A DNA stretch of 64,000 bases from contig JBBRYB010000001.1 of assembly GCA_038238115.1 (NCBI GenBank), forward strand, positions 286,357 through 350,356. Reading direction: 5' to 3'. The DNA is from JBBRYB01 sp038238115. GTDB lineage: Bacteria > Actinomycetota > Actinomycetes > Propionibacteriales > Nocardioidaceae. Position numbers and translations under genes: made by a program. The stretch's first letter is position 1; each line of letters begins with the position of its first letter. This document shows positions 49,919 to 61,105 of this stretch, piece by piece. Below the pieces are notes generated by a model, which searched no databases, was not told where the DNA came from, and was given only the letters and a program-made list of their open reading frames with translations.

Positions 49919-51058
49919 GTGAAGTTCCGCGTCGAACGCGACGTGCTCGCCGACGCCGTGGCCTGGACCGCACGCAGCATCCCCACCCGGCCGGGCACCC
50001 TGCCCCAACTTGCTGGAATCCTGGTCGCCACCGAGCCCGACGGCCTGAGCCTCAGCGGCTTCGACTATGAGACGTCCGCGCACGTCACCCTCGCGGCTGA
50101 CGTCGCCGACGATGGGCGGGTGCTCGTGTCCGGTCGGCTGCTTGCCGACATTTCGCGGGCGCTTCCCGCGAAGCCGGTGGACGTCAGCCTGGACGGAGCC
50201 AAGCTCTCGGTAACATGCGGCAGCTCGCGCTTCAGCCTCCAGACGATGCCCGTCGAGGACTACCCGGCGCTTCCCCAGATGCCGAACGTCGCGGGAACCA
50301 TTGATGGCGACGTCTTCGCGGCGGCCGTGGCACAAGCCGTAACGGCGGCTGGCCGCGACGACATGCTGCCCGTGCTCACTGGCGTGAAGCTCGAGATCGA
50401 GGGTCCCCGACTGTCGTTACTGGCCACCGACAGGTTTCGCCTGAGCCTGCGCGAGCTCGAGTGGCGCCCCGGGCAGGACGATCTGTCGGTCAGCGCACTG
50501 GTGCCGGCTCGGGTCTTGTCCGACACGGCCCGCTCACTGGCGGCGGGCTCCGAGCTCAGCCTGGCGCTGTCTGGATCCGGAGAAGGGCTCATCGGTTTCG
50601 AGTCCTCGTCGGCCGGTGGTCAGCGGCGTACGACGACTCGCCTGATCGACGGCGCATTCCCCAACGTGCGGCAGTTGTTTCCGAATGCCTCGGAGGTCAG
50701 CGCCCGCGCCGATGTCGCCTCCCTCATCGACGCAACCAAGCGCGTGTCACTGGTGGCCGGACGCAACACCCCGATCCGACTGGGGTTCACCGAGGGCATG
50801 GTGACGCTCGAAGCAGGCAACGGTGAGGAGGCCCAGGCGTCCGAGTCGATGGAGGCCACTCTGGTGGGCGACGACATCTCGATCGGCTTCAACCCCTCCT
50901 ACCTGCTGGACGGGCTCGGCGCGATCATCGGCACGCACGTGCACATCTCGATGACTCAGCCGGGGCGGCCCGCGGCCTTTACGAGCGCGCCCGACGCCGA
51001 GGCTGAGCCCGACCTCAACTTCCGTTATCTGCTCATGCCACTGCGCATGCAAGGCTGA
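49919..51058 (+). CDS. dnaN: DNA polymerase III beta subunit (sliding clamp)
   Basis: The 379-residue protein is the ring-shaped processivity clamp with three similar domains. It begins MKFRVERDVLADAVAWTARSIP and ends FRYLLMPLRMQG, the family C-terminus. GTG 49919 lies 8 bases after AGGAGGG. It is the first gene of the rightward dnaN-gnd-recF-DUF721-gyrB-gyrA series. Confidence 0.98.
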   Translation: MKFRVERDVLADAVAWTARSIPTRPGTLPQLAGILVATEPDGLSLSGFDYETSAHVTLAADVADDGRVLVSGRLLADISRALPAKPVDVSLDGAKLSVTCGSSRFSLQTMPVEDYPALPQMPNVAGTIDGDVFAAAVAQAVTAAGRDDMLPVLTGVKLEIEGPRLSLLATDRFRLSLRELEWRPGQDDLSVSALVPARVLSDTARSLAAGSELSLALSGSGEGLIGFESSSAGGQRRTTTRLIDGAFPNVRQLFPNASEVSARADVASLIDATKRVSLVAGRNTPIRLGFTEGMVTLEAGNGEEAQASESMEATLVGDDISIGFNPSYLLDGLGAIIGTHVHISMTQPGRPAAFTSAPDAEAEPDLNFRYLLMPLRMQG

Positions 51059-51091
51059 CCTGCAAGGGCCTGCTTCACGAAAGGATTACGC

Positions 51092-51997
51092 ATGGACATC
51101 GGACTGGTTGGCCTTGGCAAGATGGGCGGCAGCATGCGTGAACGGCTGCGCAAGGGTGGCCACACGGTCGTCGGCTACGCCCGCAACCGTGACGTCCGTG
51201 ACGTTGAGAGCCTCGAGGACCTGGTTGCCGCCCTGCCGAGTCCCAAGGTCGTGTGGGTGATGATTCCCGCCGGCGATCCGACCCGTCAGACCGTGACAGC
51301 GCTCAACGAGATGCTGAGCGAGGGTGACGTGGTCGTTGACGGCGGAAACTCCCGCTGGACCGACGACAAAGAACACGCCAACCTGCTGGCCGAGAAGGGG
51401 ATCGGCTTCGTCGACTGCGGTGTCTCTGGCGGGATCTACGGCCTCGAGGTCGGCTATGCGCTGATGTGTGGAGGCCGCGCCGAGGATGTGGCCAAGGTCC
51501 AGCCTGCGTTCGACACGTTGAAGCCCGAGGGAGAGTCCGGCTTCGTCCACGCCGGAGCCGTGGGGGCCGGCCACTTCGCCAAGATGGTCCATAACGGCAT
51601 CGAGTACGCGATCATGCAGGCTTATGCCGAAGGTTTCGAGCTGCTCGAGAAGGTCGAGGTCGTCGACAGCGTCACCGAGGTCTTCGACTCATGGCGCTCC
51701 GGCACCGTGATCCGCTCGTGGCTCCTCGACTTGTTGGTGCACGCGCTCAAGGACGACGCCCACCTGGACAAGATCGCCGGCTGGGCTGAGGACTCCGGTG
51801 AGGGACGCTGGACGATCGAAGCCGCCATTGACAACGCGGTCCCTCTGTATGGGATCACCTCGGCGCTGTTTGCGCGGTTCCAGTCCCGGCAGGACGAGTC
51901 GCCCGCAATGAAGGCGGTCGCCGCCATGCGAAACCAGTTCGGGGGTCACGCTGTGCGTGCCGTCGAGGAGTCGGTCAAGCCACTGACAGACCAATGA
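51092..51997 (+). CDS. gnd: 6-phosphogluconate dehydrogenase (decarboxylating), short GndA/YqeC type
   Basis: The 301-residue enzyme oxidises 6-phosphogluconate to ribulose 5-phosphate. It has the coenzyme motif IGLVGLGKMGGSMRERL, VVDGGNSRWTDD, the substrate site FVDCGVSGGIYGLEVGYALM, GAGHFAKMVHNGIEYAIMQAYAEG and Lys of HFAKMVHNG as catalytic lysine. It is the short form, about 170 residues less than the 470-residue classical enzyme, and often NAD-dependent. ATG 51092 follows GAAAGGA. Its place between dnaN and recF is conserved in actinomycetes. Confidence 0.95.
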   Translation: MDIGLVGLGKMGGSMRERLRKGGHTVVGYARNRDVRDVESLEDLVAALPSPKVVWVMIPAGDPTRQTVTALNEMLSEGDVVVDGGNSRWTDDKEHANLLAEKGIGFVDCGVSGGIYGLEVGYALMCGGRAEDVAKVQPAFDTLKPEGESGFVHAGAVGAGHFAKMVHNGIEYAIMQAYAEGFELLEKVEVVDSVTEVFDSWRSGTVIRSWLLDLLVHALKDDAHLDKIAGWAEDSGEGRWTIEAAIDNAVPLYGITSALFARFQSRQDESPAMKAVAAMRNQFGGHAVRAVEESVKPLTDQ

Positions 51998-52001
51998 CGC
52001 C

Positions 52002-53144
52002 GTGCACGTATCCCAGCTTTCGCTGGTCGATTTCCGCTCGTACGCCAAGGTCGACATCGAGCTCGCAGCTGGGGTCTCGGCATTCATCGGACCGAACGGG
52101 CAGGGCAAGACCAACCTCGTCGAGGCCGTCGACTACATCGCGACCCAGTCGTCACATCGGGTGGCGAGCGACCAGCCGCTCGTGCGCCTCGGCGCCGAGC
52201 ACGCGATCGTGCGTACGACGGTCAACCGCGACGACCGTGCGGCCCGGATCGAGCTCGAGATCAACCCCGGTCGATCCAACCGCGCGCGGCTGAACCGTGC
52301 GGACGTGTCCCGGGCCCGCGAGGTGTTGGGCATTCTGCGTACCGTCATCTTCTCCCCCGACGACCTGGATCTCGTCAAGGGGGACCCGGGATCTCGGCGT
52401 CGGTTCCTCGACGACCTGCTGGTGGCCCGACAGCCGCGCTTCTTCGCGGTCCGCGCCGACTACGACCGGGTGCTCCGGCAGCGCAACACGTTGCTGAAGA
52501 CGGCGGGCGGGCGAGGCGGCGGTCGGCGCAACGAGAGTGCGCTGGCGACCCTCGAGGTCTGGGACTCGCATCTGGCTCGGGCCGGGGCTGAGCTGCTGGC
52601 CGCCAGGCTCGACCTCGTGGCGTCGCTGGTCCCGCACGTCACCCGGCACTACACCGATGTTGCCGAGGCCACGGCCAAGTCGGACGGTGGCAACGACGCA
52701 GCCCTGGCCTACAAGTCGTCCATCGACGTCGACGGCACGCGAGACCGCGTCGAACTCACCGAGCTGCTGCTCGCTGAGGTCGCGCGCCGGCGAGACGACG
52801 AACTGGACCGAGGTGTCACGTTGGTCGGTCCGCACAGAGACGACTTGGTCTTGTCGCTTGGAGCCCTGCCGACTCGTGGCTACGCGAGCCACGGTGAGTC
52901 CTGGTCGTTCGCCCTGGCGTTACGCCTGGCAGCCTTCGAGCTGCTGCGTCAAGACGGCGACGATCCCGTCCTCATCCTGGACGACGTCTTCGCCGAGCTG
53001 GACGACCTGCGCCGGGGGCGACTGGCGTCGCTGGTCGCTGGCACCGAGCAGGTCCTCGTCACGGCGGCCGTCTCTGCAGACGTGCCGCGCGACCTCGTCA
53101 GCCACTACTTCGACGTCCGCGAGGGGGCGGTGAGTCGTGCCTGA
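52002..53144 (+). CDS. recF: DNA replication and repair protein RecF
   Basis: The 380-residue SMC-like ATPase loads RecA at gaps with RecO and RecR. It begins MHVSQLSLVDFRSYAKVDIEL, with Walker A GPNGQGKTN (about 30-38), GPHRDDLVLSLG and Walker B DDPVLILDDVFAELDDLRR. GTG 52002 is 4 bases after the gnd stop. It overlaps the DUF721 gene by 8 bases. Confidence 0.96.
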   Translation: MHVSQLSLVDFRSYAKVDIELAAGVSAFIGPNGQGKTNLVEAVDYIATQSSHRVASDQPLVRLGAEHAIVRTTVNRDDRAARIELEINPGRSNRARLNRADVSRAREVLGILRTVIFSPDDLDLVKGDPGSRRRFLDDLLVARQPRFFAVRADYDRVLRQRNTLLKTAGGRGGGRRNESALATLEVWDSHLARAGAELLAARLDLVASLVPHVTRHYTDVAEATAKSDGGNDAALAYKSSIDVDGTRDRVELTELLLAEVARRRDDELDRGVTLVGPHRDDLVLSLGALPTRGYASHGESWSFALALRLAAFELLRQDGDDPVLILDDVFAELDDLRRGRLASLVAGTEQVLVTAAVSADVPRDLVSHYFDVREGAVSRA

Positions 53145-53817
53145 CGACGAGCCGGGCGACCGTTCCCGCGGACTCTCCGGCGGGTCTGGTCGGGCGGACA
53201 GTCCGGCACCCGAGGACGCGGTCTCCTCGGGCGTCGTCTCCGGGGACGCCGGCTCTCAGGACGAAGTGCCCGAGCGTGTGGTTGCCGGGGGAGCAGCCGG
53301 GGCCGAGACCGCGGTCCCCGAGCACGACAGCACGGGCCTGCAGTTGGCGCGGGCGGCCGCGTCGGCGCTGCGGGGAGTCTCGCGGCGTCGGCCCAGGCTG
53401 TCGACCCGCTCGTCGCATCACAGCCGGTCGACGGAGCTGTCCGGGTCGCATCCCGATGGACGCGACCCCGCGCTGATCGGCGCTGAGGTCGAGAAGCTGG
53501 TCATCGAGAGCGGGTGGAGCACCGATGTGGCCGTGCACGGCGTCTTCGCACGCTGGGCCGCGATCGTCGGCGCGGAGGTGGCCACCCACTGCACGCCGCA
53601 GACCTACCAGGACGGCCGCCTCACGGTGCGGACCGACTCCACGGCGTGGGCGACACAGCTGCGACTGCTGGCGCCGACCGTCGTACGCCGGATGAACGAG
53701 GAGCTCGGTGCCGGCACCGTGGCGCTGATTGACATCGTCGGGCCGGACGGGCCGACCTGGTCCACTGGGCGCCGCTCGGTACGCGGCGGGCGGGGTCCCC
53801 GCGACACGTACGGTTGA
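53137..53817 (+). CDS. DciA-like (DUF721) protein
   Basis: The 226-residue protein has a disordered Ser/Gly/Asp-rich N-terminal half and a C-terminal DUF721 domain from about residue 110: IGAEVEKLVIESGWSTDVAVHGVFARWAAIVGAEVATHCTPQTYQDGRLTVRTDSTAWATQLRLLAPTVVRRMNEELG. DUF721/DciA proteins are ancestral helicase loaders acting on DnaB. In actinobacteria they lie between recF and gyrB, as here. GTG 53137 overlaps recF. Confidence 0.9.
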   Translation: MPDDEPGDRSRGLSGGSGRADSPAPEDAVSSGVVSGDAGSQDEVPERVVAGGAAGAETAVPEHDSTGLQLARAAASALRGVSRRRPRLSTRSSHHSRSTELSGSHPDGRDPALIGAEVEKLVIESGWSTDVAVHGVFARWAAIVGAEVATHCTPQTYQDGRLTVRTDSTAWATQLRLLAPTVVRRMNEELGAGTVALIDIVGPDGPTWSTGRRSVRGGRGPRDTYG

Positions 53818-54175
53818 GCCCACAGCGGGCGCTGAGGCGATCTGGCGGGAGTGGTGCGCGAACAGGGGTACCCCTGCCCGCTACTGGGGCCTCCGAGCGC
53901 CGCTCCAGGGCCACCGAAGGCAAGTTTGCGACACTCCCTCCCCATTGTCGATGATGGAGGCCCGCTGTGGGCGCCCTGTCGCCTATACTTGAGGTGCAAG
54001 AGAAGGCCGCTTCCGCGCCGGGGTTTCGCCCTCAGACGCCTCCACCAGGAGGTCGTCAAACCTGGCGGGCGGCCTTTGTGCTGACATCGGCGCTCACTCG
54101 CGCAGGTACACGGCGCTGACAGTGCGGGAGCGACGCCGAGTTGGCATCGTGCGACATGACCTGGAGGTCTAACGA
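53818..54175. other. Intergenic leader region of gyrB
   Basis: This 358-bp gap has no recognisable gene. TATACT at 53984-53989 is a good -10 element, giving a transcript with a 5' leader of about 180 bases before gyrB. The leader carries the paired element at 54003-54076 (listed separately). A GGAGG lies 8 bases before the gyrB start. Confidence 0.55.
54003..54076 (+). ncRNA. Structured leader element upstream of gyrB
   Basis: AAGGCCGC (54003-54010) can pair with GCGGCCTT (54069-54076), enclosing about 58 bases. Within it, GGG/CCC and CCTCC/GGAGG (4-base loop) can form small hairpins; CCAGG/CCTGG offers an alternative pairing that excludes CCTCC/GGAGG. The outer 3' arm is followed by TTTG, a little like a weak terminator. 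This looks like a regulatory leader or attenuator, but I do not recognise a known family. Confidence 0.35.
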
Positions 54176-56257
54176 GTGACGACCAACGATGACCTGGTGA
54201 CCGCGCCGGACGCCGACAACCAGTCACCGTCATCGACGAACGGGTCGTACGACGCCTCCGCGATCACCGTGCTCGAAGGCCTCGAGGCAGTCCGCAAGCG
54301 ACCGAGCATGTACATCGGCTCCACCGGCGAGCGGGGACTCCACCACCTCGTCTGGGAGGTCGTCGACAACTCCGTCGACGAGGCGCTGGCTGGCTGGTGC
54401 GACCGGATCGAGGTCACCGTCCTCGCTGACGGCGGCGTACGGGTGGTCGACAACGGCCGCGGCATCCCGGTCGACGAGCATCCCATCGAGAAGATGCCTG
54501 CCGTCACGGTCGTGCTCACCGTGCTGCACGCCGGCGGGAAGTTCGGCGGCAGCGGCTACAAGGTGTCTGGGGGTCTGCACGGCGTCGGCGTGAGCGTCGT
54601 CAACGCCTTGAGTGAGCGACTGACCGTCGAGGTAAGACGCGACGGCTACCGCTGGGTGCAGTCGTTCGCGGACGGCGACCCGACCGGTCCACTGGAACGC
54701 AAGGAAGCCACCGACGAGACCGGTACGACGACGACGTTCTGGGCCAGCCACACGATCTTCGAGACGACCGACTACTCGTTCGAGACGATCGCGAGCCGTT
54801 TCCGCGAGATGGCCTTCCTCAACAAAGGCCTCGAGATCATCGTCCGCGACGAGCGACCCGAGCACGCGGCGGGGATCGCCGAAGCCGTAGCCGACGAGAC
54901 AGTCGCGGCGCAGGTCGACAGCGGCCCGGACGGAGTCCACGGTGACGCAACGATCGTGGAGCGGCGCTTCCGCTACGACGGCGGCCTGGTGGACTACGTG
55001 AGGCACCTCAACTCGACCAAGGAGGAGATCCACCGCAGCATCGTCTCCTTCGAGGCCGGCGGCGACGCGTCGGACATGACGCTGGAGGTCGCGATGCAGT
55101 GGAACGCCAGCTTCACCGAGTCGGTGCACACGTTCGCCAACACCATCAACACCCACGAGGGCGGCACCCACGAGGAAGGCTTCCGCTCGGCGCTCACCTC
55201 GACTGTCAACGGGTGGGCGGAGGAGTGGGGCCTGATCAAGAAGCGCGAGGACCGGCTGTCCGGCGACGATGTCCGCGAGGGGCTGACCGCCATCATCTCC
55301 ATCAAGATGGCCAACCCGCAGTTCGAGGGCCAGACCAAGACGAAGCTGGGCAACACCGAGGCGCGGTCGTTCGTCCAGAAGGTGGTCAACGACCGGCTCG
55401 GCGCCTGGATGGAGCAGAACCCGGGCGAGGGCAGGGACATCATCCGCAAGTCCATCGCGGCGGCGACCGCCCGGATGGCCGCCCGCAAGGCCCGCGACCT
55501 GGCGCGCAACCGCAAGGGGCTGCTCGGAGGGAACGGCCTTCCCGGCAAGCTGTCGGACTGCCAGTCCACCAACCCCGAAGAGTGCGAGGTCTTCATCGTC
55601 GAGGGTGACTCTGCCGGCGGCTCGGCAAGGCAGGGGCGCGACCCTCGGATCCAGGCGATCCTGCCGATCCGCGGCAAGATCCTCAACGTCGAGAAGGCCC
55701 GCATCGACCGGGTGCTCGCCAACACGGAGGTACAGGCCATCATCTCCGCGCTCGGCACCGGGATCCAGGAAGACTTCGACGTCGACAAGCTCCGCTACCA
55801 CAAGATCGTGATGATGGCCGACGCCGACGTCGACGGCCACCACATCCAGACCTTGTTGCTGACCCTGCTGTTTCGGTTCATGCGCCCGCTCATCGAGGGC
55901 GGCTACGTCTACATGGCGCGGCCCCCGCTCTACCGGTTGAAATGGAACAATCCCGCCGCCCACGAGTTCGTCTACTCCGACCGTGAGCGCGACGCGCTCA
56001 TCGAAGCCGGCCAGGCCGCAGGCAAGAAGCTGCCGAAGGACAACCCGGTCCAGCGCTACAAGGGCCTGGGCGAGATGAACCCGGACGAGCTGTGGGACAC
56101 CACGATGGACCCCGATAACCGGGTGCTGTCGCAGGTGACGCTCGACGACGCTGCGCAGGCCGACGAGATCTTCTCCATCCTGATGGGCGAGGACGTCGAG
56201 CAGCGCCGTTCGTTCATCCAGCGAAACGCCAAAGACGTCCGGTTCCTGGATATTTAG
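54176..56257 (+). CDS. gyrB: DNA gyrase subunit B
   Basis: The 693-residue ATPase subunit has the GHKL fold (EVVDNSVDEALAGWCD, DNGRGIPVDEHP, HAGGKFGGSGYKVSGGLHGVG), the transducer and the TOPRIM domain (VEGDSAGGSARQGRD, ADADVDGHHIQTLLLTLLF). It ends QRNAKDVRFLDI. It introduces negative supercoils together with gyrA, which follows 89 bases downstream. GTG 54176 follows GGAGG. Confidence 0.98.
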   Translation: MTTNDDLVTAPDADNQSPSSTNGSYDASAITVLEGLEAVRKRPSMYIGSTGERGLHHLVWEVVDNSVDEALAGWCDRIEVTVLADGGVRVVDNGRGIPVDEHPIEKMPAVTVVLTVLHAGGKFGGSGYKVSGGLHGVGVSVVNALSERLTVEVRRDGYRWVQSFADGDPTGPLERKEATDETGTTTTFWASHTIFETTDYSFETIASRFREMAFLNKGLEIIVRDERPEHAAGIAEAVADETVAAQVDSGPDGVHGDATIVERRFRYDGGLVDYVRHLNSTKEEIHRSIVSFEAGGDASDMTLEVAMQWNASFTESVHTFANTINTHEGGTHEEGFRSALTSTVNGWAEEWGLIKKREDRLSGDDVREGLTAIISIKMANPQFEGQTKTKLGNTEARSFVQKVVNDRLGAWMEQNPGEGRDIIRKSIAAATARMAARKARDLARNRKGLLGGNGLPGKLSDCQSTNPEECEVFIVEGDSAGGSARQGRDPRIQAILPIRGKILNVEKARIDRVLANTEVQAIISALGTGIQEDFDVDKLRYHKIVMMADADVDGHHIQTLLLTLLFRFMRPLIEGGYVYMARPPLYRLKWNNPAAHEFVYSDRERDALIEAGQAAGKKLPKDNPVQRYKGLGEMNPDELWDTTMDPDNRVLSQVTLDDAAQADEIFSILMGEDVEQRRSFIQRNAKDVRFLDI

Positions 56258-56346
56258 AGCGCTCATGTGCAGAGCCCCACAGCTAGCCCCGAGTGCCGGT
56301 GGACCAATCGCCAGCAGGCGCATCATCTGGAGATGAGGAAAGCCCA

Positions 56347-59009
<2,663 letters not shown>

Positions 59010-59013
<4 letters not shown>

Positions 59014-59681
59014 GCAGCTCGAGCGACAACAGGCCGCTGGCTCCGCCGCGCAGCCTCGGCAAGCAGCCTCAGGCGACCGAAACTCAGCAACAGGCGCAGA
59101 CCCGACCGCAGCAGGCCCCCCCACCGCGGCCAGCCCCCCCGGCGACAGACGCGCCGACCGAGCGCAACATGCCCGTCTCGTCGTCGCCGGGCCCGCAACC
59201 GCCGGTGGGGGCAACCGCCATGGGAGGCGGCGGCCAGACGGTCGATCGGCGTACCGAGAAGGCCAGGGCGAAGGCCCAACGCAAGGCCGAGGCGCGCGGG
59301 CCGCGCCGGATCCGCCGCGCAAAGCTCCGGGTCGTCCGGGTCGACCCGTGGTCGGTGACGAAGGCGGCCTTCCTGCTGTCGATCGCGTTCGGGATCATGT
59401 GCGTCGTCGCGGTGTTCCTCGTCTTCTCAATCATCAGTGCCTCCGGCCTGTGGGACAGCATCAACAGCACGATCCAGGCCGTCGTGGACCAGAAGCCCTC
59501 GGAGGCCTTCGATATCAAGCAGTACGTCGCCATGGACCGCGTGATGGGAATCACGATGCTCATCTCGGCCATCGATGTCGTCATCCTCACCGCGCTCGCG
59601 ACGCTTGGGGCGTTCATCTACAACATGTCTGCCTCGCTGCTGGGAGGCGTCGAGGTCACGCTGGCCGAGGACCTCAGCTGA
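59010..59681 (+). CDS. DUF3566 membrane protein
   Basis: The 223-residue protein has a long Gln/Pro-rich, disordered N-terminus (1-100), a basic segment (KARAKAQRKAEARGPRRIRRAKLRVVRVDPWSVTKAAFLLSIAFGI) and two membrane spans (about 117-140 and 178-202). The block RVDPWSVTKAAFLLS marks DUF3566, found after gyrA in actinomycetes. Function is unknown; envelope or growth roles have been suggested for mycobacterial relatives. It is co-transcribed with gyrA. Confidence 0.9.
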
Positions 59682-59882
59682 AGCTGGGTGACGGGGCTGG
59701 TTAGGGGCTGCTCCGCCGGGTTCGCCCGTGCGCTGGTAGTTCGGGGGGCGCGCAGAACCCTGCACCAGACGTGCTCCAGACATCGGCCGGTGATGGCGGT
59801 CATCCCCTGGTCTGCCGGGCCGCTACGGTTGGGAGCAACGTGGCGATGAGGTAATCTGCCCCGGCGACTCATCGCGGCTCCG

Positions 59883-59956
59883 GGGCCTATAGCTCAGACG
59901 GTTAGAGCGCTTCCCTGATAAGGAAGAGGTCAGAGGTTCAAGTCCTCTTAGGCCCA
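59883..59956 (+). tRNA. tRNA-Ile (GAT)
   Basis: The 74-base cloverleaf has acceptor arms GGGCCTA and TAGGCCC, the anticodon loop CTGATAA with stem CTTCC/GGAAG and T-arm AGAGGTTCAAGTCCTCT. CCA is not encoded. It is a known integration target, and a decayed insertion lies just downstream. Confidence 0.97.
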
Positions 59957-60338
59957 CCCATGAAAAGATCCGCTGACCTGCACTGATGCAGGTAGGAGTC
60001 TTTGCTTGTGAGCGAGGTGAGCCTTCCGACACGGTTCCAACCCGAGCCTGCACGATGTCTGCAATCGGCGTGTGCGCTGCGAGGGCCTGATGAGATCAAG
60101 CGCCGGCTATCCCGGCTACGTCAACGTGCCGTATCGCGATCGGAACGGACGGCACCGTGCCTTGGGTGATGCTGCCCACCCACGATGAGCAGTTGGGGTC
60201 CCGGCCATCAGCTCACCATCGACACTGCGATATGCCGGATGTTCGGCCGAGTGCCTCCGGCCTCGGCGTCAGGCTATCGAGGGAAGTGGTCGCAGTGATC
60301 CAGGCTGAACATGCTCGATGGGTGGCCTGCCCGCGTCC

Positions 60339-60521
60339 TCAAAGTGAGTAGATCAGCACCGGCAGGACCAACAGCGAGACGGCTGTGTGCCGCAGGGCAT
60401 GTGATGTCAGCGCGTCGAGCCCGGCTTGCCGGCCCGCCCAATTCCAGACCCGACGGCGCCCGCCTGGCATGCAGGCGGCAACTCGGCCTACCTCGGCATG
60501 GTCGCCGCAGCCTCCCTGCAT
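60339..60521 (-). pseudogene. Tyrosine recombinase (integrase) remnant
   Basis: A 60-codon open frame encodes AGRQAGLDALTSHALRHTAVSLLV, which matches the box II region of phage/AICE tyrosine recombinases (PHDLRHTAASL) with H-x-x-R preserved. The sequence ends a few residues later, well before where the catalytic Tyr would lie, and nothing upstream restores the catalytic domain. Confidence 0.7.
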
Positions 60522-60714
60522 GACGAGAGCAGCCGGAAAGCCACCAGCATGGTCGCGGGTGACAGGCCCGAGTCAGGCAGCTTCCAGCCCATGCCGCCAC
60601 GTCGGGGCTCACCGATGGCACCGACGGAGTGTGTGCGAACTCGGGGCAGGACGTGGTTCTTCATATCCTCTGGTTGCGGGGCCTCGTGGCGCTCGCAGGT
60701 TGATGCGGTTGCCG

Positions 60715-60753
60715 CTAAGGAAGAGCTCAGAGGTTCAAGTACGCTTGGGCCGA
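60715..60753 (+). repeat. Degenerate duplicate of tRNA-Ile 3' half (old att site)
   Basis: The sequence TAAGGAAGAGCTCAGAGGTT and what follows aligns with the tRNA-Ile gene from the anticodon stem to the 3' end with only a handful of mismatches. It is not a functional tRNA, as the 5' half is absent. It is 760-800 bp downstream of the real tRNA. Confidence 0.75.
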
Positions 60754-60781
60754 CTCTCGAAAACCGACCCTAGGGGACCTC

Positions 60782-60913
60782 GTGATCAAGAAGGTCATCT
60801 CACTCGTCGTCGTCGGCGCCGTCGCGAAGCTGATCCTCGACAAGCTCACCGGCAGCAAGCACGACGCCGACCTCTGGGCCGAGGCTACCGACTCGGTCGA
60901 GGCGGACTCCTAA
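60782..60913 (+). CDS. DLW-39 family small protein
   Basis: This 43-residue protein is MIKKVISLVVVGAVAKLILD followed by KLTGSKHDADLWAEATDSVEADS. It matches the actinobacterial DLW-39 family: a short hydrophobic N-terminal segment and the conserved D-L-W, next to the tRNA-Ile/tRNA-Ala pair. GTG 60782 has a GGGGA upstream. It may attach to the membrane through the N-terminal helix. Its function is unknown. Confidence 0.88.
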   Translation: MIKKVISLVVVGAVAKLILDKLTGSKHDADLWAEATDSVEADS

Positions 60914-60935
60914 CAACGGTCTCCCTGACCCCATC

Positions 60936-61008
60936 GGGGACGTAGCTCAACTGGCAGAGCACTGCCTTTGCAAGGCAGGGGTTGAGGGTTCGAGTCCCTT
61001 CGTCTCCA
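60936..61008 (+). tRNA. tRNA-Ala (TGC)
   Basis: The 73-base cloverleaf has acceptor arms GGGGACG and CGTCTCC (one G-U pair), anticodon stem CTGCC/GGCAG with loop TTTGCAA and T-arm GAGGGTTCGAGTCCCTT. Genomic CCA follows directly (61009-61011). Its 3' end is the likely attachment site of the integrative element beginning downstream, so it is also the left att boundary. Confidence 0.97.
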
Positions 61009-61105
61009 CCACCGTCTGACCTGCGCTTATGTGATTTCCGGAGGGTCTCGATTCCGCCCCGAGCTCCCAAATGTAGCCACAGAATGTAGCCAATCAGCAC
61101 CTCGA

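Larger units (their letters stand above)
59957..60781. mobile_element. Decayed integrative element downstream of tRNA-Ile
   Basis: Most actinomycetes have the DLW-39 gene soon after tRNA-Ile; here about 825 bp intervene. The stretch contains an integrase fragment on the minus strand and ends with a degenerate copy of the tRNA-Ile 3' half (60715-60753). This is the pattern left when an integrative element inserted at the tRNA is largely deleted. No intact gene is visible within it; one short plus-strand frame around 60090 (MRSSAGYPGYVNVPYRDRNGR) is not assignable. Confidence 0.65.

Noticed and set aside
54230..56326. 698-codon open frame antisense to gyrB
   Set aside because: Its composition mirrors the codon bias of gyrB on the other strand and no domain is recognisable; it is a GC-rich shadow.
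60715..60753. Second tRNA-Ile gene
   Set aside because: Only the 3' half is present with mismatches; no D-arm or 5' acceptor strand exists.
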